Positions 25,570 to 34,219 of a stretch of DNA of 35,184 nt are shown here, one piece after another. Both the position numbers and the translations under genes were made by a program. The DNA is taken from NCBI GenBank assembly GCA_030691775.1, contig JAUYDN010000099.1, forward strand, positions 1 through 35,184, given 5' to 3'. Each line of letters begins with the position of its first letter. The stretch's first letter is position 1. The stretch comes from Dehalococcoidia bacterium. GTDB taxonomy: Bacteria; Chloroflexota; Dehalococcoidia; Dehalococcoidales; Fen-1064. The notes under the pieces are model-generated. The model was not told the DNA's origin and did no database searches. It worked only from the letters and a program-made list of their open reading frames with translations.

Positions 25570-26546
25570 GTTGTAAATATTGCTTATCTGAGAACATAAT
25601 CAAATACGGCAAGTACAAAGATACCCAATACTACTACTGTAACGACTGCAAACGTAAGTTCTCTAATCCCGATGCTATCCCCAAGATGCAGTACTCCACG
25701 TCCAAAGTAGCCGATGCTATCTCAATGTACTTTGAGGGTATGAGTCTCAAAGAGATACGGCGCAATTTCATACAACAACATAACGACTACATCTCGGACG
25801 TAACAGTCCTGAACTGGGTAAACCGATTTACGGACTTGGCTGTGACCGAGTCAAAAAAGCATTATCCCAATGTTGGTTCAGTTTGGATTGCCGATGAGAC
25901 TGTTTTGGACATTGACGGTAAAAATATCTGGCTGTGGGACATCATAGATTCTGATACCAGATTCCTGATAGCCACTCATATGTCATACACTCGCACTTCC
26001 AAAGATGCTGAACAGCTAATGAAGTTGGCTTACGAGCGAACGGGTAAAATGCCACGAATCATTTACACAGATAAGCTCAGAGCCTACTTGGAAGGGATTG
26101 AGCGGATATTCGGAGCAGACACAACTCACAAGCAAGGTGCTCCGTTTGATGTGGAAAACAATACCAACTATATTGAGCGGTTTCACGGTACAATCAAGTC
26201 CCGCACAAAGGTGATGCGTGGGTTGCACACTGAGGGGTCTGCTAGAAAGTACCTTGACGGCTGGCTGGTTCACTACAACTTTTTCCGTCCACATATGAGT
26301 CTCAATGACCAGACTCCAGCGAGTGTAGCTGGTATCAAGTTCCCTCTCCGAAATTGGAAGGATGTTTGTGAGCAACCTTACGAAGTAACAGCCAGAATAC
26401 CAATTAAGGCTAGTGTGCCGATACCAGAGACTACGTTACCGAGTGTGGGCATCAAGACTGTCACCAAGCGTAAGAAACTTGTTAAGCGCGGGTTTCACAG
26501 TCGGAAAAAGATAGAAACCAGCCTGTCTCAAATGAGGGTAAAATGA
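25566..26546 (+). CDS. zinc-ribbon DDE transposase (IS6/IS240-like)
   Basis: CKYCLSENIIKYGKYKDTQYYYCNDCKRKF ribbon; DDE residues in WIADETVLDIDGKN, IIYTDKLRAY, NYIERFHGTIKSRTKVMRG. Terminal repeats not found by eye. Confidence 0.85.
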   Translation: MSCKYCLSENIIKYGKYKDTQYYYCNDCKRKFSNPDAIPKMQYSTSKVADAISMYFEGMSLKEIRRNFIQQHNDYISDVTVLNWVNRFTDLAVTESKKHYPNVGSVWIADETVLDIDGKNIWLWDIIDSDTRFLIATHMSYTRTSKDAEQLMKLAYERTGKMPRIIYTDKLRAYLEGIERIFGADTTHKQGAPFDVENNTNYIERFHGTIKSRTKVMRGLHTEGSARKYLDGWLVHYNFFRPHMSLNDQTPASVAGIKFPLRNWKDVCEQPYEVTARIPIKASVPIPETTLPSVGIKTVTKRKKLVKRGFHSRKKIETSLSQMRVK

Positions 26547-26680
26547 GGCAAGAACAACTAAGATTCAGTAGAACCCAGGATAAAACGACGCCACGAAATG
26601 CTGTGATTGAAAGGAGGGATTAAAGCGAGAGGATCCCAACCAATTGGCACTAAATTTATCCAATAAGAAGGAGGTTTTAA

Positions 26681-27487
26681 ATGGTGTCAACCAAGAAGGA
26701 ATACAAGCTTGTCATTCTGGAGAAAAAGGGAAACATCGCGACCATCACGTTCAACCGCCCAGAGAAACTGAATGCCTTGAATCCTCAAATGAGACAAGAT
26801 TTCACTGACGCACTGGTTGAAGTGGATAATGACCCTACAATCAAATGTCTGATCGTGACAGGGAAAGGCCGAGGTTTCTTCGCCGGGGTCGACTACCGAG
26901 AAGGATTCAAAGCTGGCATTGAGGAAAGGAAGAGGGAAGGTATTGATCCAACGAGGGGGTGGGGAATAGCCCCCCGACGTTCAGTGCAACTCGAGCAAAT
27001 GAAAGTGCCAGTTATCGCCGCGGTTAACGGCATTTCTGTAGGCGCCGGTTGCACCTTTCTCTGTCATGCCGACATCGTCATCGCCTCAGAGGAAGCCACT
27101 TTCAGCTTCAGGTTCTCAAAGATAGGCTTGATTCTCGAGTGGGGCTCTACTTATTATTTGCCACGCATGATCGGAATCCGTAAAGCGGCCGAATTGGCTT
27201 ATACAGCTAGGTGGTTTGATGCAAAAGAGGCTTTGGAGATCGGTTGGGTGAACAAGGTGGTTCCGCACGCCCAGCTGATGAAAGCAAGTTTGGATATGGC
27301 TAAAGAAATCTGCGAGAACTCGGTCATATGTAACCGGTTCAACAAGCGCGGCTTGTGGTACGGGCAGGGAGCTAGTCTGGAACAAGCACAGATGTTTGAA
27401 TCTTTTGGATTGAGTCATGTAAGCAATCTGCCATACTTTGAAGAGACTGTGGACGCATTCTTAGAAAAGCGACCACCCAAGAGATAG
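26681..27487 (+). CDS. enoyl-CoA hydratase/isomerase family protein
   Basis: ATITFNRPEKLNALNPQMRQDF, GRGFFAGVDYREGF, IAAVNGISVGAGCTFLCHADIVIASEEATFSF. Confidence 0.93.
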   Translation: MVSTKKEYKLVILEKKGNIATITFNRPEKLNALNPQMRQDFTDALVEVDNDPTIKCLIVTGKGRGFFAGVDYREGFKAGIEERKREGIDPTRGWGIAPRRSVQLEQMKVPVIAAVNGISVGAGCTFLCHADIVIASEEATFSFRFSKIGLILEWGSTYYLPRMIGIRKAAELAYTARWFDAKEALEIGWVNKVVPHAQLMKASLDMAKEICENSVICNRFNKRGLWYGQGASLEQAQMFESFGLSHVSNLPYFEETVDAFLEKRPPKR

Positions 27488-27580
27488 GCGACTCCTTCTT
27501 GCGTCTTGCGCAAGCAGTGTGTCCAATCTGTGAAACACAAACGTCACCAGGAAGTTGTCCGGTGACACAGGAAGTTATGA

Positions 27581-28531
27581 ATGTATGCGTATATCGTTAG
27601 ACGGCTCTTACTAATAGTACCCACGATTATCCTGGTGACGTTTGTTGTCTTTTTTCTCATTCGATTGATTCCGGGGAACGTCGTTGATTTACTTGCAGCA
27701 CGTAATATTGGCGCTGAGGACGTAGACGTCGAGAAGCTGAGGAATATGCTCGGACTCGATGTGCCCATCCACCTGCAATATGTGCGATGGGTTGGTAACC
27801 TCTTACAGGGAGACTTGGGATCATCACTCTGGACGCGCCGGCCGCTTGTCGAGGAGATAAAAGCACGTCTTCCCGTGAGCATTGAACTTGGCATACTGGC
27901 GATAGTTATCGGACAGCTAGTGGCTATTCCGGTGGGCGTGCTTTCGGCTGTGCGCCAGGATACTGGCGCAGACTATATTGGAAGAAGTGCGGCGATTCTT
28001 TTCATGTGTGTCCCGAGTTTCTGGTTAGCAACTTTAGTAATGGTGTTTCCGTCTATATGGTGGCAATGGACTCCACCTCTTGAGTTCGTTGCGCTTACCC
28101 AAGATCCGTTAGGTAATCTGAAGGGGATAATCATACCTGCTTTAATAATGGGTTTGGCAGCTTCTGGAACGTCCATGAGGATGGTGCGTACCATGATGCT
28201 GGAAACCCTAAAACAAGACTATATCAGGACAGCGTGGGCAAAAGGGCTCAAGGAGCGGACTGTGGTTGCGAGGCATGCGATGAAGAATGCACTCATGCCA
28301 GTTATCACGATGATAGGAATGAATATTCCAGTGCTGATATCGGGCACGGTTATCATTGAGCAGATTTTTAACTTGCCCGGGATGGGCCGGCTGCTCGTAG
28401 ATGCTTTGACCAAGAGGGATTACCCGATAATCTCCGGTGCTAATCTGTTTGTCGCCGGGTTTGTGCTCCTATGCAATCTGTCTGTTGACATCACATACGG
28501 GTACTTAGATCCTAGGATTCATTACAGGTAG
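27581..28531 (+). CDS. oligopeptide/dipeptide-type ABC transporter permease (DppB-like)
   Basis: MYAYIVRRLLLIVPTIILVTFVVFFLIRLIPGNVVD N-terminus and YIRTAWAKGLKERTVVARHAMKNALMPVIT loop. Confidence 0.93.
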   Translation: MYAYIVRRLLLIVPTIILVTFVVFFLIRLIPGNVVDLLAARNIGAEDVDVEKLRNMLGLDVPIHLQYVRWVGNLLQGDLGSSLWTRRPLVEEIKARLPVSIELGILAIVIGQLVAIPVGVLSAVRQDTGADYIGRSAAILFMCVPSFWLATLVMVFPSIWWQWTPPLEFVALTQDPLGNLKGIIIPALIMGLAASGTSMRMVRTMMLETLKQDYIRTAWAKGLKERTVVARHAMKNALMPVITMIGMNIPVLISGTVIIEQIFNLPGMGRLLVDALTKRDYPIISGANLFVAGFVLLCNLSVDITYGYLDPRIHYR

Positions 28532-28543
28532 AGCGAGAGTCGA

Positions 28544-29497
28544 ATGACTGAGGCAATTCCAACCATGGAATCCGTCGAACGCAAAACAAAGAGACGCTCG
28601 TCTTTTTGGGTAGAGCTGTTTGTAAGGTTGCTGAGGGAAAAACCCCTAGGCAGTGTGGGCGGTGCGATCGCGCTAGTGATGTTTCTCGTTGGCATCTTCG
28701 CCACGTTTATAGCACCTTACGGAATGAACGAAGTCCATCTAGGCGACTCGTTGCAGTCTTCCACCGCGAAGCATCTAATGGGGACCGATCAGATGGGTAG
28801 AGATATCCTTAGCCGTGTCATATACGGGGCTCAGATCTCGATGATCGTCGGTGTCGGAGCTACAGCCATCAACACCCTAGTATCTCTATTGATCGGCGTT
28901 ACCTCGGGCTTCATCGGTGGTAAGTTGGATCTGATAGTGCAAAGGTTCGTGGACACATGGATGTGTTTTCCTGCGTTGATCATGTATCTGAGCGTAATGT
29001 CGCTCACTGGTCCTGGCCTTACGCAGGTAGTCGTGGTGCTTGGTGTGGCTGGAGGAATCGCCGGCTCGAGAACGATTCGAAGCGTCGTCATGGGAATCAG
29101 GCGCAATGTCTATATAGACGCCGCCCAGGTCGCCGGTTGCTCGACCCTAACCACTCTCGTCAAGCATATACTTCCGAACATCATGCCGGTAATCATAATC
29201 GTATCGAGTACACATGTGGTTGGCGCGATTCTTGGCGAAGCGAGCCTGAGCTTTCTCGGTTTTGGAGTACCGCCTCCCGTCCCGAGTTGGGGAGGGATGC
29301 TCAGCGGTGAAGGCCGCCGCTACATGAGTGTAGCCCCGTGGATGGCGCTTTGGCCTGGCTTGGCGCTGAGCGTAACTGTCTACGGAGTAAACATGTTTGG
29401 AGACGCTCTTCGTGATCTTCTTGATCCGCGGTTGAGGGGCGGTCTTGGCCGGTACTCCACCACGAGTATGAGAAGAAAGAGAGGAGGACATATGTAG
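28544..29497 (+). CDS. oligopeptide/dipeptide-type ABC transporter permease (DppC-like)
   Basis: LMGTDQMGRDILSRVIYGAQISMIVG, YIDAAQVAGCSTLTTLVKHILPNIMPVI, EASLSFLGFGVPPPVPSWGGML. Confidence 0.93.
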   Translation: MTEAIPTMESVERKTKRRSSFWVELFVRLLREKPLGSVGGAIALVMFLVGIFATFIAPYGMNEVHLGDSLQSSTAKHLMGTDQMGRDILSRVIYGAQISMIVGVGATAINTLVSLLIGVTSGFIGGKLDLIVQRFVDTWMCFPALIMYLSVMSLTGPGLTQVVVVLGVAGGIAGSRTIRSVVMGIRRNVYIDAAQVAGCSTLTTLVKHILPNIMPVIIIVSSTHVVGAILGEASLSFLGFGVPPPVPSWGGMLSGEGRRYMSVAPWMALWPGLALSVTVYGVNMFGDALRDLLDPRLRGGLGRYSTTSMRRKRGGHM

Positions 29498-29593
29498 TGC
29501 CAATAATTCTGGAGATTATCTGCTTCAAAGTCCCCAACGCTAGTGGTAGAATCACGAACCAAACTAAAAGTCGATAAGAAAAGGAGGTGCTCC

Positions 29594-31396
29594 GTGCACA
29601 GACAACTAGTGGCCATAGCAGGTATCATGGTGGCAATCGCGATCATGGTGGTAGCTTGTGAACCACGCACCGAATCGCCCATCACTACCACAGAGACACA
29701 AACACCTCAGTCAACCTCAAAACCGACTGAAACCTCGCAACCAACACAACCTACTCAAACGCCGACCTCCACAACGCCTTCGAGCACAGCCAGGCCGACA
29801 TATGGGGGAACTATAACAGTTGGCAATGCCGGAACAGGGTCTTTCGCTGCCCCCGGCGTAACAGGGATGGGGCAGGAATACATCCGGCAGCATCTGGTCT
29901 ACCAACCCTTAGCCCAGCCAGACTGGTCGAAGGGACCTGAAGGCACAAAGGAAATCTCGTTCAACTCGGCGTACACTCCCATGGAATACCACTCCCCCCT
30001 GTTGGCCGAAAGCTGGGAGATTCCCAACTTGGCGACGTATATTTTCCACTTACGCAAGGGAGTGCGTTTCCACAACAAGCGGCCTGCATTCGGCCGCGAA
30101 ATGACTGCGGCTGACTGGGTGTGGTCATTACAGCGTATAGGAGCCACAGCGGGCGCTGCTTTTCCAGTCCCGCCCACGAAAGTGACTGCTGTAGACAAGT
30201 ACACTCTCCGCATTGAGATCGCGGATCCAGATCCCAATGCCTTCTGGAACCTGATGTACGGTCATTTCGTTTACGCGCCCGAAATGGGGGATAGTGCAGA
30301 TTGGCGAGATGCTAATGGCACTGGGCCGTACATGGTAAAGGAAGTGGTTGTGGGGAGCTCCGCAACCCTAGTGAGAAATCCGGACTACTTTGAGACAGAT
30401 CCGCTCTATCCTGGAAACAGACTGCCCTATATCGACCAGGTAAGAGAGATCTTCATTACCGACCCTGCAACCCAACTGGCAGCTCTTCGCGCCGGTAAGA
30501 TTGATCGCGCCTGGGGAGTGGCGTGGCAGGACGCCGAACAGCTTCAAAAAACGAATCCGGGGATTCTGTCGAAGAAGGGTCAAGGGAACGCCTCGATGAT
30601 TTTGGTGTTGAGGATTGACAACGACAAGTTCAAGGACCTGCGGGTGAGGCAAGCGTTATCGATGGCGATTGACAAACAAGCGATACTTCAGCACTACTAC
30701 CGTGGTAATGCGGATTTGATTTCGTGGCCTTTACAACCCGATTCCATTAATGAGTTCACGCCATATGATAAGTTGCCAGCGGATTTAAAACAACTGTGGG
30801 AATACCACCCAGACAAGGCGAGACAACTATTGGCAGAAGCGGGCTTCCCGAACGGGTTCAAGACGACAATGTTGATGTACCCGTCTCCCTCCTACCAAGA
30901 CGTTGCAGCCATAGTCAAAGACAATTGGATAGCCGTAGGCGTGGATGTAACACTAGTTCCAAGCGAGCCGGCAACTTACTGGAACATCGTTAATGCGACG
31001 CCGCGTGGCTTCGAAACCAACATGGCTCCCTACGGCAACAGCAATCCATACAACTTCTTCAATAGATTCTACAGGCCGCCCCATAACCTCAATTGGTTCT
31101 GGACAGATAAAACCACTTTCCAGGATGATTACATAAACGAGGCTCGTAATAAGATCAATAGCACACTCGACCCAGCGGAACGTTCTAAGATGATTAAGCA
31201 ATTGGGTCTCGACCTGATGGGGAGAGTGTACGTCATACCGATGCCATTGCCTAGCAACTACACCTTCTGGCAACCATGGCTGAGGGGTTATAGCGGGGAA
31301 ATCGGCATCGGACACGTATGGGGGTATGAGGGCTTCTGGCAGTATGTTTGGATAGATCAGGACCTGAAGGCTAAGATCACAGGCGTGAAGCAATAG
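29594..31396 (+). CDS. ABC transporter substrate-binding lipoprotein (SBP family 5)
   Basis: GTG start after AGGAGG; signal with lipobox IMVVAC; Ser/Thr/Pro linker; FHLRKGVRFHNKRPA...TAADWVWSLQR and VRQALSMAIDKQAI. Confidence 0.9.
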   Translation: MHRQLVAIAGIMVAIAIMVVACEPRTESPITTTETQTPQSTSKPTETSQPTQPTQTPTSTTPSSTARPTYGGTITVGNAGTGSFAAPGVTGMGQEYIRQHLVYQPLAQPDWSKGPEGTKEISFNSAYTPMEYHSPLLAESWEIPNLATYIFHLRKGVRFHNKRPAFGREMTAADWVWSLQRIGATAGAAFPVPPTKVTAVDKYTLRIEIADPDPNAFWNLMYGHFVYAPEMGDSADWRDANGTGPYMVKEVVVGSSATLVRNPDYFETDPLYPGNRLPYIDQVREIFITDPATQLAALRAGKIDRAWGVAWQDAEQLQKTNPGILSKKGQGNASMILVLRIDNDKFKDLRVRQALSMAIDKQAILQHYYRGNADLISWPLQPDSINEFTPYDKLPADLKQLWEYHPDKARQLLAEAGFPNGFKTTMLMYPSPSYQDVAAIVKDNWIAVGVDVTLVPSEPATYWNIVNATPRGFETNMAPYGNSNPYNFFNRFYRPPHNLNWFWTDKTTFQDDYINEARNKINSTLDPAERSKMIKQLGLDLMGRVYVIPMPLPSNYTFWQPWLRGYSGEIGIGHVWGYEGFWQYVWIDQDLKAKITGVKQ

Positions 31397-31429
31397 CGAT
31401 TGCTGTCTGCAAGTCTGCATGACTCTGGG

Positions 31430-31455
31430 GCACGGGGAGCTGGGTTACCCCGTGC
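31430..31455 (+). terminator. GC-rich hairpin after SBP gene
   Basis: GCACGGGG (31430-31437) / CCCCGTGC (31448-31455); no T run. Confidence 0.4.
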
Positions 31456-31597
31456 TCTAGCAAAGGACCGTCAGACATCAAGTTCTAAAGGACCCGAAGG
31501 ACAGAGTTCCACGTGTTGTGCGCGTGGGTGAATGTTGTATCCTACAGCGTGAATTCAGTCATGATGGGGGCCAACCGAAGTTTGAATTGCTAAAGTG

Positions 31598-31616
31598 CCA
31601 CGAGCTTTGCTCGTGG
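31598..31616 (+). repeat. perfect palindromic hairpin CCACGAGC-TTT-GCTCGTGG (IS200/IS605-end-like)
   Basis: 8-bp perfect stem, 3-nt loop, flanked by AAAGTG and GTATC; looks like an IS605-type right end. No tnpA/tnpB adjacent. Confidence 0.4.
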
Positions 31617-31649
31617 GTATCTACGAGGGTTCCTAGAGGTGGTTGTCTT

Positions 31650-32903
31650 ATGAGCGATGTTCCTATAGGTATGCTGAGCCCATATCGTGTCCTGGACCTG
31701 ACAGACGAAAAGGGTTGGTTCTGTGGCAAAGTGCTGAGCGACCTCGGTGCCGACGTCATCAAGATAGAAAAGCCCGGTGGTGATCCCGGTAGAAAGACCG
31801 GCCCTTTCTTTCATGACGAGGTGGAACCGGAGAAGAGCCTTTACTGGTTCGCCTACAATACTAACAAGCGAGGGATAACGCTCAACCTGGAGAGTACCGA
31901 TGGGCAAGAGATATTCAAGAGGCTGGTGACGACCACTGACTTTGTCATCGAGTCGTTTGAGCCTGGGTACCTTGACAAGCTTGGTATTGGATATGCCCAT
32001 CTGGAAAAACTCAATCCACGTCTCATCATGGTTTCGATTAGCCCTTTCGGTCAGACTGGGCCATATTGTCATTACAGGTCATCGGATGTGGTGCTTTGGG
32101 CGTTGAGTGGGTACATGCAGCCATTCGGAAATGAAGACAGGGCTCCGCTGCGGGTGAGCCATCACTCTCAAGCATACTTGCACGCGTCAGCTCAAGCAGC
32201 GATAGGCGCGCTGCTGGCCCTGCGACAACTCAACCTCACGGGAGAGGGGCAGCATGTTGACGTTTCTATACAAGAGGCCGTCGCATGGATTGTTGACTTG
32301 CCCGTCATCGCCTGGGACATGCTGAAAGTGACCATGCAGAGGGACCACGGTCAGCACCAGAACCAGAGCCTGCGGATCCGCCAGATTTGGCGGTGTCTTG
32401 ATGGCTTCGTGTATTGGAGGTATGGCCTTGGCGCCCGCTCAACTCGCACCACTCAACCGTTCGTAGAATGGATGAAAACCGAGGGCTTCGCAGACGACTT
32501 CCTCCGAGGCTTCGATTTTGAGAAGGCTGATATCAGGCAGCTAACTCAGGGGACTATCGACCGTTTGGAGCAACCGACCGCACGCTTTCTGGCCAGCCAC
32601 AGCAAGGACGAACTGTTCAAGGGGGGCGTGGAGCACCAGGTGCTGCTATATCCGGTCAGCACGATAGCCGACCTTGCCGGGCTCGATCAGCTGTCGGCCA
32701 GAGGTTTTTGGTCAACTCTACAGCATCCGGAATTGGGTGGTTCGATAAGGTACCCGGGTCCTTTCGCACAAGCGAGTCTTACCCCACCCGCTGTGGTGAC
32801 TCGCGCACCGCTTCCCGGCGAGCACAACCGTGAGATCTATGAACTTGAGCTAAGACTGTCACAAGACGAGATCTCCAAGTTGGCGCATTCAAGGATGATC
32901 TAA
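31650..32903 (+). CDS. CaiB/BaiF class III CoA-transferase (catalytic Asp retained)
   Basis: LSPYRVLDLTDEKGWFCGKVLSDLGADVIKIEKPGGDPGR; HYRSSDVVLWALSG; ATG 31650 preferred over 31518. Confidence 0.92.
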   Translation: MSDVPIGMLSPYRVLDLTDEKGWFCGKVLSDLGADVIKIEKPGGDPGRKTGPFFHDEVEPEKSLYWFAYNTNKRGITLNLESTDGQEIFKRLVTTTDFVIESFEPGYLDKLGIGYAHLEKLNPRLIMVSISPFGQTGPYCHYRSSDVVLWALSGYMQPFGNEDRAPLRVSHHSQAYLHASAQAAIGALLALRQLNLTGEGQHVDVSIQEAVAWIVDLPVIAWDMLKVTMQRDHGQHQNQSLRIRQIWRCLDGFVYWRYGLGARSTRTTQPFVEWMKTEGFADDFLRGFDFEKADIRQLTQGTIDRLEQPTARFLASHSKDELFKGGVEHQVLLYPVSTIADLAGLDQLSARGFWSTLQHPELGGSIRYPGPFAQASLTPPAVVTRAPLPGEHNREIYELELRLSQDEISKLAHSRMI

Positions 32904-32926
32904 CGCACAAGAACACGAGGCTGATC

Positions 32927-34138
32927 ATGCCAAAGAAGCTACTGGAGGATGTCAAGATTGCGGACTTCACGTGGGCCCTTGTTGGGCCAATCTCGACTAA
33001 GCCATTTTCTGACTACGGCGCCCAGGTCATCAAAATAGAAGGCAGAACCAGGCCCGATTCGAGAAGGGCCTCTGGACCGTTTAAAGACGATATCCTTGGA
33101 CTCGACCGGAGTGGCGGCTCTAACCCTTTCAGTTCAGGCAAGATGAGTCTCGGTTTGAACCTGGCGCACCCCAAAGGACTGGAAACAGCCAAGCGTCTGG
33201 TTGCCTGGGCAGACGTGGTCGTTGAGAACTTCGCCGGAGGCGCGATGGAACGGATGGGGCTAGGGTACCGAGAATTGGTGAAGATCAAGCCTGATATCAT
33301 CATGCTGAGCTCATGCATCATGGGTCAGACCGGCCCGCTGGCGACACATCGAGGCGCTGGACTTACTCTAACCGCCTTGGCTGGGTTCAACTCGATCACA
33401 GGGTGGCCAGACCGTGAACCGGTCAGCATCGGCTTCTACACCGACTTTATCGGCCCCTACTTCAACACGATTCTTCTGCTCGCGGCTCTTGACTACCGAC
33501 TCCGGACGGGAAAAGGACAGTATTTCGACGTGTCGCAGCTCGAGACCTCCGCGCACATGCTCGCACCGTTGATCCTTGATTGGACTGTGAATGGCCGATC
33601 GGCTCAAATGGAGGGGAACTCGTCGCCGTACTCGGCACCGCATGGGGCATACAGGTGTCGGGGAAACGATAGATGGTGTGCGATAGCTGTGTCGACTGAG
33701 GAGGAGTGGCACAGCTTTTGTCTTGCCATCGGGAGTCCCGGATGGACAAAGGACCGAAGATTCGGCACTCACGAATCAAGAAAGGAACACGAGACTGAAC
33801 TCGACCGACTCGTTGAATCGTTCACCGTGGCTCTTACGCCAGAAGAGGTGCAAGAGTTGATGCAGTCGGTGAACGTGCCCGCTGGCATCTTGCGTTCGGC
33901 CGTCGACCTTGTAACCGAAGATCCCCAGCTGACGTCGCGTGGGTTCTGGCATACGGTGGACCACCCTGATGTGGGTAAGTACATCGCTTGGAGAATGCCC
34001 TTCATATTGTCCAAGTCGCAGTGCGAAGTCCGGCGCGCGCCTCTTCTAGGTGAGCACAACGAATATGTGTGCAAAGAGATTCTTGGCATGTCAGATGAAG
34101 AGGTCAGTGAGCTGGTCGTGGAGGGTGTTCTCGAATAG
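32927..34138 (+). CDS. CaiB/BaiF class III CoA-transferase paralogue (expected catalytic Asp replaced by Gly)
   Basis: VKIADFTWALVGPISTKPFSDYGAQVIKIEGRTRPD; VVENFAGGAMERMGLGYREL; HRGAGLTLTALAGF. Confidence 0.92.
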   Translation: MPKKLLEDVKIADFTWALVGPISTKPFSDYGAQVIKIEGRTRPDSRRASGPFKDDILGLDRSGGSNPFSSGKMSLGLNLAHPKGLETAKRLVAWADVVVENFAGGAMERMGLGYRELVKIKPDIIMLSSCIMGQTGPLATHRGAGLTLTALAGFNSITGWPDREPVSIGFYTDFIGPYFNTILLLAALDYRLRTGKGQYFDVSQLETSAHMLAPLILDWTVNGRSAQMEGNSSPYSAPHGAYRCRGNDRWCAIAVSTEEEWHSFCLAIGSPGWTKDRRFGTHESRKEHETELDRLVESFTVALTPEEVQELMQSVNVPAGILRSAVDLVTEDPQLTSRGFWHTVDHPDVGKYIAWRMPFILSKSQCEVRRAPLLGEHNEYVCKEILGMSDEEVSELVVEGVLE

Positions 34139-34219
34139 GCGGGCATGTCAGCCATTGGAAACAGCCGACACTCGACTGCCTCCGCGGAACAGTTTTCATA
34201 AGAACAGTAAGGGGTAAAG

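Noticed and set aside
27543-27576. GTCACC/GGTGAC small inverted repeat and CAGGAAGTT direct repeat before the permease gene
   Set aside because: Short arms and no T run or conserved regulatory pattern; too weak to call a regulator site.
31518-31649. Upstream extension of the CoA-transferase ORF (MRVGECCILQREF...)
   Set aside because: Extension overlaps the palindromic IS-end-like sequence and lacks family similarity; family N-terminus begins at ATG 31650.
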